Shown here in pieces: positions 1-10,026 of a stretch of 64,000 bases of DNA. Within the stretch, counting starts at the first letter, position 1. Every line of letters begins with the position of its first letter. Position numbers and translations under genes: made by a program. The notes beneath the pieces are model-generated. The model was not told the origin of the DNA. It saw only the letters and a program-made list of their open reading frames with translations, and ran no database searches. Source of the DNA: Guyparkeria sp016278265 (GTDB taxonomy: Bacteria > Pseudomonadota > Gammaproteobacteria > Halothiobacillales > Halothiobacillaceae); the NCBI RefSeq assembly GCF_044582145.1, contig NZ_JBDODO010000002.1. One strand, 5' to 3'.

Positions 1-304
1 GCGGCACCTCGCGGGTTTCGATGACTTCGCCCTCGAGATCGCCACTGTCCGTCCGCGTGCCCAACCGACCAGTCACCCGATAGGTCTTGTCGGCATCGAG
101 CAGCAATCCGGAGATGCGCGTCGCCTGGCCGAAGCAGACCGGCAGAAGGCCGGAGGCCGCCGGGTCGAGACTGCCGGTGTGACCGGCCTTGGCGGCATCG
201 AACAGCCGCCGGACGCGTTGCAGCGCCTGGTTCGAGCTCAAGCCCAGGGGCTTGTCGAACAGGACTATGCCATTGATCTCGCGACCGCGACGTTTGCGTG
301 CCAT
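1..304 (-). CDS. truB: tRNA pseudouridine(55) synthase TruB, N-terminal part
   Basis: TruB isomerises U55 to pseudouridine in the T-loop of tRNAs. The first 101 residues are present and the gene runs off the left edge. The start reads MARKRRGREINGIVLFDKP, followed by the family motif GHTGSLDPAASG, which holds the catalytic aspartate at about residue 46. The ATG lies 18 nt after the rbfA stop, so the gene is the last visible member of the rimP-nusA-infB-rbfA-truB operon, the usual gammaproteobacterial order. The family is about 300 residues, so roughly two thirds is missing. Confidence 0.95.
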   Translation of the reverse strand, partial: MARKRRGREINGIVLFDKPLGLSSNQALQRVRRLFDAAKAGHTGSLDPAASGLLPVCFGQATRISGLLLDADKTYRVTGRLGTRTDSGDLEGEVIETREVP

Positions 305-322
305 ACGACGGACGATACCGGC

Positions 323-757
323 TTAGCGCCGGCCGTCTTCCTCGGAGTCGTCCCGGTCGGCGCCATGCTCGTCGGTGCCATCGTCCTCGGCGTCGCCATC
401 CTTGTCACGCACGGCTCGAATCAGGGCATCCATCTGCATGCCCTGCTCGATCGAGTTGTCGAAGATAAAGGTCAGCTGCGGGACGATGCGCAAGCGCATC
501 CGATGACCCAGTTCGCCACGCAGGAACCCGGACGCCTCGTTGAGCCATTGCTCGGCGATCGGCTGCTCATCGGCATTGAGCACGCTGTAGAAGATGCGTG
601 CATGGGCGAGATCCCTTGAGACCTCGCAGTCCGTGACCGTCAGCATGGTCAACGGCGCGTTCGCCCCGCCGTCCACGCCGGAATCACGGATCAGCTCGGC
701 GATCTCGCGCTTGATCTGGCCGGCCACTCGCTTGTGGCGCTGAAAACCCTGTGCCAT
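323..757 (-). CDS. rbfA: 30S ribosome-binding factor RbfA
   Basis: RbfA is a small KH-fold factor that binds the 5' end of 16S rRNA during 30S maturation and cold adaptation. The 144-residue product starts MAQGFQRHKRVAGQIKREIAELI and keeps the SVLNADEQ region and the RIVPQLTFIFDNSIEQG segment typical of the family. The last 25 residues are very acidic (DEDD-rich) and probably disordered. It starts 10 nt after the infB stop and is certainly cotranscribed with it. Confidence 0.95.
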   Translation of the reverse strand: MAQGFQRHKRVAGQIKREIAELIRDSGVDGGANAPLTMLTVTDCEVSRDLAHARIFYSVLNADEQPIAEQWLNEASGFLRGELGHRMRLRIVPQLTFIFDNSIEQGMQMDALIRAVRDKDGDAEDDGTDEHGADRDDSEEDGRR

Positions 758-767
758 AACGTTCGCC

Positions 768-3389
768 TCAGAGGGTCCGCTGGACCTCGAAGCGCTCGAA
801 GACCTCGATCTGGTCGCCGACCTTGACGTCGTTGTAGTTCTTCACGCCGATGCCACACTCCATGCCGGCGCGCACTTCCTGGGCATCGTCCTTGAAGCGG
901 CGCAGCGACTCGAGCTCGCCCTCGTAGATGACGACGTTGTCGCGCAGGACGCGAATCGGGTTGTTCCGCTTGACCACGCCCTCGGTGACCATGCAGCCGG
1001 CAATCGCGCCCAGCTTCGGCGAGCGGAACACGTCGCGCACCTCGGCCAGACCGACGAACTTCTCCTGGGTCTCGGTACCCAGCAGGCCGGTCATGGCTGC
1101 CCTGACATCGTCGAGCATCTCGTAGATGACCGAGTAGTAGCGGATCTCGACGTCCTGCTCGCCGGCCGTCTTGCGAGCGGCGGCGTCGGCACGGACGTTG
1201 AAGCCGATGACGATCGCGCTCGAGGTGGCCGCGAGGTTGATGTCTGACTCGTTGATCCCGCCCACGCCGCTCATCAGGACGTTGACCTTGACGTCATCGG
1301 TCGAGAGCTTCTGCAGGCTGTCGCGGATGGCCTCGGCGGAACCCTGTACGTCGGCCTTGACCAGCACGTTCAGCGACTCGACCTCGCCCTCTTTCATCTG
1401 GTCGAACAGGTTCTCCAGCTTGGCAGCCTGCTGGGCCGCCAGACGTGAATCACGCTGCTTGGCCTCGCGGAACTCGGCGATTTCACGCGCCTTCTTCTCG
1501 TCCTCGATGACGACCAGCTCGTCACCGGCTTCGGGCGTGCCGGACAGACCCAGCACGACCACCGGGATGGACGGGCCGGCCGACTTGACCTGCTGCCCCG
1601 TCTCATCGAGCAGGGCACGGACTCGGCCGTACTCCTTGCCCACGACCACGGTATCGCCCTTCTTGAGGGTGCCACTCTGAACCAGGATGGTTGCGACCGG
1701 TCCACGGCCCTTCTCGAGCGAGGACTCGACCACGGTACCGATGGCATGGCCCTCGACCGGGGACTTGAGCTCCTGGAGCTCGGCCTGCAGAAGAATCGCT
1801 TCAAGCAGCTGATCGATCCCTTCACCGGTGTGCGCGGAGACATGCACAAACTGCGTGTCGCCACCCCACTCCTCGGAGATCACTTCTTCCTGCGAAAGCT
1901 CGGCGCGCACCCGCTCCGGGTCGGCGCCTTCCTTGTCGATCTTGTTGACGGCCACCACCATCGGCACGTTACCGGCGCGGGCATGGTGGATCGCCTCTTT
2001 CGTCTGCGGCATGACGCCGTCATCCGCCGCCACGACCAGCACGACCACGTCGGTGGCACTCGCCCCACGGGCACGCATGGCGGTGAACGCCTCGTGACCC
2101 GGGGTATCGAGGAAGGTGACGGTGCCGCGCGGCGTGTCGACGTGATAGGCGCCGACGTGCTGGGTAATGCCACCGGCTTCGCCGGCGGTCACCTTGGCAC
2201 GGCGGATGTAGTCGAGCAGCGAGGTCTTGCCGTGGTCGACGTGACCCATGACGGTCACGACCGGCGGACGCGGCATGGCCTCGCCCTGCTCAACCTGCTC
2301 AAGCGCCTCGTCCTCGATCGCGGTCTCAGACTCGGCATGCGGGGTATGCCCCATCTCCTCGACCACGAGGATCGCGGTGTCCTGGTCGAGCACCTGGTTG
2401 ATGGTGGCCATCACGCCCATGTTGAACAGGACCTTGACCACGTCGACGCCCTTCACGGCCATGCGCTGCGCCAGTTCCTCTACCGAGATCGACTCGGGAA
2501 CATTGACGTCACGGACAACCGGGGCAGTCGGCTTCTCAAAGGTGTGACGGGTGGCCACGGCCGTCTTCGACGCCGCGCCCTTCTTACCTTTCTTACGGCG
2601 ACGACCAGCACCGGCACCCAGGTGCAGTTCTTCCCGGGCGGTTTCACGGGCATGCCGGCCCTTGCCGCCATGCTTGCCGCGCTTGGGACGGGCCTCGTCG
2701 GTCGAGACCGGGATACCCGGCGCCTCTTCCGGCATGGCAACAATGCGCAGACGGGACTTCTTCTTGCCGTCGTCCTTGTCTTCGTCACTGACAGCTTCCT
2801 CGGCGGGAGCGGTCTCCTCGACAGCCGGCTCTTCGACCGGCTTTTCCTCGGTCACGGGCTCGGCCACCGGTTCGGTGGGTTCAACAGGAGCCTGCTCGGG
2901 CTCCGGCTCGACGGGCGACTCTTCCTGCTCGACCGGCTCGGCGTCGGCGGTGGTCTTCACCGCCTCTTCGACCGGCGGCGCGGCCTCGGCGGCCGGCTGT
3001 TCTTCCACCGGTGCCGCCTGGGTCACTTCCTCGGCCGGCTGCTCGGCTTGCTCGGTCTCTTCGGTCGGCTCGACCTCGTCACGTGAGACATAGGTCTTGC
3101 GGCGACGATATTCGACCGCGACGGTCTTGCCGCCACGGCCACCGCCACCGACCTTGATCTCCTGCTGAGAGCGACGCTTGAGCGTGATGCGCGAGGAAGG
3201 CGACTTGGCCTCCCCTTCACCCGATGAGCGCGACTTACGCAGATGGGCCAGCAGCTTCATCTTGTCGTCGTCACTGACACTGGCATCCACGGAGGCGACC
3301 GTGACGCCCGCTTCAGCCAGTTGCTCAAGCAGCCGTTCGGGGGTGGCGCCTACCACTTTTGCCAAATCTTTAACCGTGACCTCGGACAT
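768..3389 (-). CDS. infB: Translation initiation factor IF-2
   Basis: IF-2 is the GTPase that places initiator fMet-tRNA on the 30S subunit and promotes subunit joining. The product is 873 residues, close to E. coli IF-2 (890). In order it has an IF2_N domain at residues 1-50, a long Pro/Glu/Ala/Val-rich linker at about 100-290, a second IF2_N domain at about 300-350, the G domain with P-loop GHVDHGKT near residue 380 and NKID further on, then domains II-IV ending IEVFERFEVQRTL. It follows nusA by 89 nt and precedes rbfA by 10 nt in the same operon. The start MSEVTVKDLAKVVG is the family start. Confidence 0.97.
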   Translation of the reverse strand: MSEVTVKDLAKVVGATPERLLEQLAEAGVTVASVDASVSDDDKMKLLAHLRKSRSSGEGEAKSPSSRITLKRRSQQEIKVGGGGRGGKTVAVEYRRRKTYVSRDEVEPTEETEQAEQPAEEVTQAAPVEEQPAAEAAPPVEEAVKTTADAEPVEQEESPVEPEPEQAPVEPTEPVAEPVTEEKPVEEPAVEETAPAEEAVSDEDKDDGKKKSRLRIVAMPEEAPGIPVSTDEARPKRGKHGGKGRHARETAREELHLGAGAGRRRKKGKKGAASKTAVATRHTFEKPTAPVVRDVNVPESISVEELAQRMAVKGVDVVKVLFNMGVMATINQVLDQDTAILVVEEMGHTPHAESETAIEDEALEQVEQGEAMPRPPVVTVMGHVDHGKTSLLDYIRRAKVTAGEAGGITQHVGAYHVDTPRGTVTFLDTPGHEAFTAMRARGASATDVVVLVVAADDGVMPQTKEAIHHARAGNVPMVVAVNKIDKEGADPERVRAELSQEEVISEEWGGDTQFVHVSAHTGEGIDQLLEAILLQAELQELKSPVEGHAIGTVVESSLEKGRGPVATILVQSGTLKKGDTVVVGKEYGRVRALLDETGQQVKSAGPSIPVVVLGLSGTPEAGDELVVIEDEKKAREIAEFREAKQRDSRLAAQQAAKLENLFDQMKEGEVESLNVLVKADVQGSAEAIRDSLQKLSTDDVKVNVLMSGVGGINESDINLAATSSAIVIGFNVRADAAARKTAGEQDVEIRYYSVIYEMLDDVRAAMTGLLGTETQEKFVGLAEVRDVFRSPKLGAIAGCMVTEGVVKRNNPIRVLRDNVVIYEGELESLRRFKDDAQEVRAGMECGIGVKNYNDVKVGDQIEVFERFEVQRTL

Positions 3390-3478
3390 TAACGACTCCT
3401 GTGGTCCTGCAAACTATCAAATAGAGATTTCACGCCTCGGCACCTGCCGATGGCGACGGGTCGGTCTTCGCCGACCAA

Positions 3479-4972
3479 TTAGGCGAACCAGGGTGCGCGT
3501 GCGGCCATGATCAGCCGCCCGGCAAGCTCCTCGTCCACGCCTTCGTATTCCGTCAACTCATCAATGGAAAGCTCGGCAACGTCTTCCGAGTCCTTGATGT
3601 TGTTCTCGCGCAGGTTGGCAGCCAGTTCGGCCGTCATCCCGTCGAGCTCCTCAAGGCCCAATGCCTCGCCGGAGGATTCGGTTTCTTCCTCGGCCTCGCC
3701 GCCACCGGCAATCGCCATGGTCAGCAACGCATCCCGAGCCCGGTTGCGCAGCTCGTCGACGATGCCCTCGTCGAAGCCCTCGACCTCGAGCAGCTCCTCG
3801 GTGGGCACATAGGCGATTTCCTCGATGGTAGTGAAACCGGCCTCGACCAGCACCTCGCCGACCTCCTGGTCGACGTCGAGCGCTTCCATGAACTGTTCGA
3901 CGATGCGGCGCGTCTCGGTCTCGCCTTTCTCGATCGCCTGCTCTTCGCTCATGACATTGATCTGCCAGCGCGTCAGTTGGCTCGCGAGGCGGACGTTCTG
4001 ACCACCGCGACCGATCGCCTTGGAGAGGTTCTCCTCGCTGACCGCCACGTCCATGCTGCCGGTGTCCTCGTCGACGACGATCGAAACGACCTCGGCCGGC
4101 GACATCGCATTGATGACGAACTGGGCCGGGTTCTCGTCCCAGACAATGATATCAATCCGCTCACCGGAGAGCTCGTTGGTCACCGACTGGACCCGCGAGC
4201 CACGCATGCCCACGCAGGTGCCTACCGGGTCGATGCGGGGATCGTTGGACAGTACCGCGATCTTGGCGCGCAGGCCCGGGTCGCGGGCGGCGTTGACGAT
4301 CTCGATCAGCCCTTGGGAGATCTCCGGCACCTCGAGCTTGAACAGCTCGATCAGGAATTCCGGTGCGGTGCGGGAAACGAAAATCTGCGGACCGCGTGGC
4401 TCATGACGCACGTCGGTGACGTAACCCCGCAGGCGATCGCCGGGACGAACGGCCTCGCGGCCGATCATCTCGTCGCGCGGGATCATCGCCTCGGCGTTGC
4501 CACCCAGATCGAGGATGACGTTGCCGCGATCGATCCGCTTGACCAACCCCATGATCAGGGTGCCCTTGCGATCCTCGTAGGCTTCGACCACCTGGCGGCG
4601 CTCGGCCTCGCGCACCTTCTGCACGATCACCTGTTTGGCGGCCTGGGCGGCGATCCGGCCGAACTCGGCCGATTCGATCTCTTCCTCGATGTGGTCACCG
4701 ACCTGCACGTCGGGCTCGTCCATCTGGGCGGCCTCGAGAATGATCTCGCGCTCCGGGTGTTCGGAGGTTTCACCCTCGACCACCATCCAGCGACGGAAGG
4801 TGCGGTAACTACCGTCTTCCCGGTCGATTTCGACGCGCGTCTCGATGTCACCGCCGTGACGCTTGCGCGCTGCCTGGGCAAGCGCCGCCTCGATCGCCTC
4901 AAAGATGACGTCGCGGTCGACGCCCTTTTCGTTGGACACCGAATCGACGACAAAAAGGATTTCTTTGTTCAT
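3479..4972 (-). CDS. nusA: Transcription termination/antitermination protein NusA
   Basis: NusA binds RNA polymerase and nascent RNA and modulates pausing, termination and antitermination. The 497-residue protein starts MNKEILFVVDSVSNEKGVDRDVIF. It has the N-terminal polymerase-binding domain, an S1 domain at about 135-200, two KH domains at about 230-345 (GMRGSRVQSVTNEL, GRGGQNVRLASQL), and two C-terminal acidic repeats at about 360-495 (VLVEAGFTTIEEIAYVP is one). This is full length. It begins 18 nt after rimP and shares its promoter. In E. coli the operon is autoregulated by NusA, which is relevant to the attenuator-like terminator ahead of rimP. Confidence 0.97.
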   Translation of the reverse strand: MNKEILFVVDSVSNEKGVDRDVIFEAIEAALAQAARKRHGGDIETRVEIDREDGSYRTFRRWMVVEGETSEHPEREIILEAAQMDEPDVQVGDHIEEEIESAEFGRIAAQAAKQVIVQKVREAERRQVVEAYEDRKGTLIMGLVKRIDRGNVILDLGGNAEAMIPRDEMIGREAVRPGDRLRGYVTDVRHEPRGPQIFVSRTAPEFLIELFKLEVPEISQGLIEIVNAARDPGLRAKIAVLSNDPRIDPVGTCVGMRGSRVQSVTNELSGERIDIIVWDENPAQFVINAMSPAEVVSIVVDEDTGSMDVAVSEENLSKAIGRGGQNVRLASQLTRWQINVMSEEQAIEKGETETRRIVEQFMEALDVDQEVGEVLVEAGFTTIEEIAYVPTEELLEVEGFDEGIVDELRNRARDALLTMAIAGGGEAEEETESSGEALGLEELDGMTAELAANLRENNIKDSEDVAELSIDELTEYEGVDEELAGRLIMAARAPWFA

Positions 4973-4990
4973 GTTGCTAGCCAGATCGCT

Positions 4991-5515
4991 CTATTTCCGC
5001 GCCGTGCGCCGCTTCTGACGCTTGTTGCGGCCACGCTTGGTGTTGTCGGCAAACTCGTAGACCAGGTGGGCCTTTTCGGCCTCCTCAAAACGGAAGACCA
5101 GATCGCCCACCCCATCGACGAGGACGGAAATGTCCTCGCCATCGACGCCCTGAATGACGCCTTCGAACTTCTTCTGCTGCGCTACCGGCTTATACAGCCG
5201 CAGGCGCACGCGGTGCCCGACGAAACGGGCAAAATCCTCGGTGCGAAACATCGGCCGCTCGACGCCCGGCGAGGAAACCTCTAGCCGGTAAGCGCTCTGA
5301 AAAGGGTCCTCGACGTCGAGCACGCCCGCCAGGGCGTGGCTGACCTCGGCACAGTGTTCGAGCGTCAAACCATCCGCGTGGTCGATGTAGACGCGCAGCA
5401 GGCCAGCCGGGCCGCCGCGAAACTCGCCGCCGACCCACTCGAAACCGAGATCTTCGACCACCGGTTTGAGCATGTCCTCGATCGCCGCCGGGATTCTCTG
5501 CACGTCTGCCTGCAC
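4991..5515 (-). CDS. rimP: Ribosome maturation factor RimP
   Basis: RimP assists 30S assembly before RbfA acts. The family core GFEWVGGEF, RVYIDHADG, DVEDPF, LEVSSPGVERPMF and FVGHRVRLRLY is intact. An open frame extends upstream to 5653, but it crosses a promoter and a terminator hairpin, so those extra residues are not real. I place the start at the GTG at 5515 (174 residues); a GTG at 5503 is equally possible and matches the E. coli N-terminus length better. The C-terminus carries an extra basic tail (NTKRGRNKRQKRR). It is the first gene of the nusA operon. Confidence 0.88.
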   Translation of the reverse strand: MQADVQRIPAAIEDMLKPVVEDLGFEWVGGEFRGGPAGLLRVYIDHADGLTLEHCAEVSHALAGVLDVEDPFQSAYRLEVSSPGVERPMFRTEDFARFVGHRVRLRLYKPVAQQKKFEGVIQGVDGEDISVLVDGVGDLVFRFEEAEKAHLVYEFADNTKRGRNKRQKRRTARK

Positions 5516-5559
5516 CCTATGCTGGTTACGCCCGCCCTTTTCACAAGACCGGGAGCCGG

Positions 5560-5585
5560 AAAAATAAAAAAGCCCCATATGGGGC
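5560..5585 (-). terminator. Intrinsic terminator / putative attenuator in the rimP leader
   Basis: On the minus strand a GCCCC-ATAT-GGGGC hairpin (5572-5585) is followed by TTTTTTATTTTT (5560-5571), a textbook intrinsic terminator. It lies downstream of the predicted rimP promoter (5625-5653) and upstream of the rimP start, so transcripts from that promoter must cross it after about 35-45 nt. It could also end readthrough from dnaJ. An attenuation role is inference. Confidence 0.75.
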
Positions 5586-5624
5586 CCGGCATCACTACTT
5601 AAAGCCAATGTTCGCGGGAACCGG

Positions 5625-5653
5625 AATATAAAGACAACGACCATCAAAGTCAA
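5625..5653 (-). promoter_or_regulatory. Sigma-70 promoter of the rimP-nusA-infB operon
   Basis: The minus strand reads TTGACT (5648-5653), 17 nt, TATATT (5625-5630), a near-consensus sigma-70 promoter with optimal spacing. Transcription would start near 5618, about 100 nt before rimP and before the hairpin at 5572-5585. Confidence 0.75.
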
Positions 5654-5857
5654 TCCGGCACCGGGATGCTCCGGGGGACGGGAGACCGACCACCATCACC
5701 GGTCACGCCGCTTTTGCGGCAGAGCCCGGACATGGGCCGGCAACCCTCAGCCGAGACCCGGCTCGAAGACAGGCCTTAGCCCTGAACGCGAATAGCTTTA
5801 CAGCAGTGGGCGCGAACCGTTGCCGGCAGGCATACACCGGACGGCACGCCGCCACGC
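5654..5857. other. dnaJ-rimP intergenic stretch without a recognised gene
   Basis: About 200 bases lie between the dnaJ stop and the rimP promoter. They contain short GC-rich inverted repeats such as GCCGCAAAAGCGGC near 5707-5720. I see no tRNA cloverleaf, no open frame with coding character and no riboswitch family I recognise. Confidence 0.5.
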
Positions 5858-7003
5858 TCAGTCACCACGCAGATCGTCGAAGAAATGCTTGACCGAATCG
5901 AGGAACGAGTGCTGTCGCGGCCGATGCTTCTTGGCCACACCCTCGCCACTGCCCAACGACCGTTCAAAGGCCTCGAGGAGTTCGCGCTGCTCGTCGTTGA
6001 GCTTTACGGGCGTTTCGACGTGGACGGTCACCAGCAGGTCGCCCTGGGTACCGCCACGCACCGGACGCACACCCTTGCCGCGCAGGCGAAACACCTTGCC
6101 GGTCTGCGTCTCCGCGGGGATCTTGAGGCTGACCTTGCCATCGAGCGTCGGCACCTCGATCTCGCCACCCAGGGCGGCGGTAGTAAAGCTGATCGGCATG
6201 TCGCAGAGCAGGTCGGCATCGTCGCGGCGGAACAGCGGGTGCGGTTTGATGTCGATCAGGATGTACAGGTCGCCCGGCGGACCACCCTTCTCGCCCGGCG
6301 CACCCTCGCCCGAATGGCGGATGCGATCGCCGCTGTCGACCCCGGCCGGGATCTTGACCGATAGCGTCTTCTGCGTCTCGATCCGCCCGGTGCCACCACA
6401 GTCGGTGCAGGGGTCCTCGATCTTCTGGCCCTCGCCCCCACAGTCCGGGCAGGGCTGCTGGATCGAGAAGAAACCCTGCTGGATGCGCACCGCGCCCTGG
6501 CCGCCACAGGTCGAGCAGGTAGTCTTGCCGGTGCCGGGCTTGGCGCCGCTGCCGTCACAGGTCTCGCAGGGCTCGGTGGTCGGGATGCGAATCTCGACGG
6601 TGGTGCCGCGTACGGCCTCCTCGAGCGAGAGCTTGAGGTTGTACTGCAGGTCGGCGCCGCGCGAGGCACCGCCACGGGCGCGGCCGCCACCGAAGATGTC
6701 GCCGAAGACGTCACCGAAGATATCGGCAAAGCCGGCACCACCGCCGAAGCCGCCACCAAAGCCACCGGCACCCTGGCCATCGACGCCGGCGTGACCGAAC
6801 TGATCATAAGCGGAGCGCTTCTGTGGGTCGGCGAGCACCTCGTAGGCCTCCTTGGCCTCCTTGAACAGCGTCTCGGCCTGCTCGTCGCCCGGATTGCGGT
6901 CCGGGTGATGCTTCATCGCCAGACGGCGGTAGGCCTTCTTCAGTTCGTCGGCCGAGGCATTCTTGCTGACCCCCAGCACCTCGTAGTAGTCACGTTTTGC
7001 CAT
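5858..7003 (-). CDS. dnaJ: Chaperone protein DnaJ
   Basis: DnaJ is the Hsp40 co-chaperone that delivers substrates to DnaK and stimulates its ATPase. The 381-residue protein starts MAKRDYYEVLGVSK at 7003; an in-frame upstream extension lacks family sequence. The J domain has the HPD triad at residues 33-35. A Gly/Phe-rich linker follows at about 75-115, then four CxxCxGxG zinc repeats at about 145-215, then the C-terminal substrate domains. It lies 205 nt downstream of dnaK with a terminator between them (7153-7186), so it may depend partly on readthrough or its own promoter. Confidence 0.97.
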   Translation of the reverse strand: MAKRDYYEVLGVSKNASADELKKAYRRLAMKHHPDRNPGDEQAETLFKEAKEAYEVLADPQKRSAYDQFGHAGVDGQGAGGFGGGFGGGAGFADIFGDVFGDIFGGGRARGGASRGADLQYNLKLSLEEAVRGTTVEIRIPTTEPCETCDGSGAKPGTGKTTCSTCGGQGAVRIQQGFFSIQQPCPDCGGEGQKIEDPCTDCGGTGRIETQKTLSVKIPAGVDSGDRIRHSGEGAPGEKGGPPGDLYILIDIKPHPLFRRDDADLLCDMPISFTTAALGGEIEVPTLDGKVSLKIPAETQTGKVFRLRGKGVRPVRGGTQGDLLVTVHVETPVKLNDEQRELLEAFERSLGSGEGVAKKHRPRQHSFLDSVKHFFDDLRGD

Positions 7004-7152
7004 GGTCGATCTCTTGGGCTGTCTTCGTTTTTGCCCGCTCGGCAGCGCCGCGCGGGACTGAATACGGTGACAGGCCGCACCGCGAAAGCGGCCGACCCGT
7101 CTTGGAAAGCTGTGTGCCACGCCACCGGATCACGGCGACCGGGTCGCGAGGC

Positions 7153-7186
7153 ACAAAAAATCATCCACCCCGAAGGGCGGATGATT
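7153..7186 (-). terminator. Intrinsic terminator between dnaK and dnaJ
   Basis: On the minus strand AATCATCC(g)CCC, loop TTCG, GGG(t)GGATGATT (7159-7186) is followed by TTTTTT (7153-7158). The strong stem and T-run would end most dnaK transcripts just after the dnaK stop at 7209. Confidence 0.8.
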
Positions 7187-7208
7187 CACTGGTCAGGCTG
7201 TCGACGAC

Positions 7209-9134
<1,926 letters not shown>

Positions 9135-9226
9135 AAATCATGTCTCCAGAGTTCTGTCGTGAATGCGAAATTCGGTTGGCGTGGCCCGCGACCTCGATGG
9201 CCACCGGACCCGCTCTTGTGCTTGGA

Positions 9227-9253
9227 CTTGCGGGCGCGCCGTGATTTTTCAAG
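9227..9253 (-). promoter_or_regulatory. Possible sigma-32 promoter of dnaK
   Basis: The minus strand reads CTTGAAA (9247-9253), 12 nt, CCCGCAAG (9227-9234), upstream of dnaK. The -35 matches the RpoH consensus. The -10 is imperfect, but spacing and layout are identical to the stronger element ahead of grpE, which supports it. Confidence 0.45.
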
Positions 9254-9283
9254 GCACCCGTAGGAAATCCGCCCTCGAAATCC

Positions 9284-9838
9284 TTACTTGGGCTTCGAGA
9301 CCACCACCAGCGCCGGACGCACGACGCGATCCTTGAGCAGATAGCCCTTCTGCATCACGTCGACGACCTTGTCCGGCTCGCCGTCGTGCGGTTGGAGGCT
9401 CATCGCCTGATGGTGATCCGGGTTGAATCGCTCGCCGATCGGATGGACGGCCTGGACGCCGAATTTCTCCAGGGTCTGGATCAGCATCTTGAGGGTCATT
9501 TCGTCCCCCTCCTTGATCTTCTCCAGCGTGGCGTTTTCCTTGTCGGCCGCCTGAATACCCAGTTCCAGCGAATCGACAACCGGCAGGAGCCCCTCGACGA
9601 AGCGCTCCAGGGCGAACTTGCGGGCCGACTCGATATCGCGCTCGGCACGGTGACGCACGTTCTGCATCTCCGCGGCGATGCGCAGCACTTCCTCGTCCTT
9701 CTCGGCAAGCTGCGCCTTGAGTCGCTCGACCTCGCTCTGCTCACTGGCATCACCGGCCTGAGCCTGTGCGCCACCCTCGACGGGCTGCTCGGGCGGTTCC
9801 TGGTTCATGTCGTCTTGATCGACCGGCTTGTCCGTCAT
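9284..9838 (-). CDS. grpE: Nucleotide exchange factor GrpE
   Basis: GrpE releases ADP from DnaK and acts as a thermosensor. The 184-residue protein starts MTDKPVDQDDMNQEP at 9838, behind an AGGAGA ribosome-binding site; the longer open frame upstream is not GrpE-like. It has an acidic disordered N-terminus, a long coiled coil at about 40-100 (VERLKAQLAEKDEEVLRIA, then NVRHRAERD), and the C-terminal beta domain with HPIGERFNPDHHQAM and KGYLLKDRVVRPALV. It sits between hrcA and dnaK. Confidence 0.96.
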   Translation of the reverse strand: MTDKPVDQDDMNQEPPEQPVEGGAQAQAGDASEQSEVERLKAQLAEKDEEVLRIAAEMQNVRHRAERDIESARKFALERFVEGLLPVVDSLELGIQAADKENATLEKIKEGDEMTLKMLIQTLEKFGVQAVHPIGERFNPDHHQAMSLQPHDGEPDKVVDVMQKGYLLKDRVVRPALVVVSKPK

Positions 9839-9955
9839 CGAAACTCTCCTGAAAAGCGGATGGAAATTGGCGCTGAAACGATCGGCTGGAGACGGCAACG
9901 CCCCGACCCCGCCGGGGCGCGGCTCCAAACCAATGAATTCGTTTGATGACCCGAC

Positions 9956-9982
9956 TCTTGGGGCATCCACGATCTTTTCAAG
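9956..9982 (-). promoter_or_regulatory. Sigma-32 (RpoH) promoter of grpE
   Basis: The minus strand reads CCCCTTGAAA (-35 core 9976-9982), 12 nt, CCCCAAGA (9956-9963), a close match to CTTGAAA...CCCCATnT. It lies in the hrcA-grpE gap, so grpE-dnaK can be induced separately from the CIRCE-controlled hrcA transcript. A GC-rich hairpin at 9899-9919 lies in the resulting leader. Confidence 0.7.
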
Positions 9983-10026
9983 GGGAAGGAGTCCGACCTG
10001 GGAAACGGCGATCGGTCTGGCGAGGC

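Noticed and set aside
1746..3086. Long plus-strand frame opposite infB (446 codons)
   Set aside because: It is the antisense shadow of the GC-rich infB gene; the sense strand encodes an intact IF-2 and the antisense product is His/Gly/Leu-rich without motifs.
5516..5653. N-terminal extension of RimP to 220 residues
   Set aside because: The extension crosses the predicted transcription start and a terminator hairpin and has no similarity to RimP.
5701..5800. Riboswitch or small RNA between dnaJ and rimP
   Set aside because: Phrases such as CCGGCAACC and CCACTGCTGTAA recall SAM and cobalamin elements, but the remaining conserved cores and pairing are missing.
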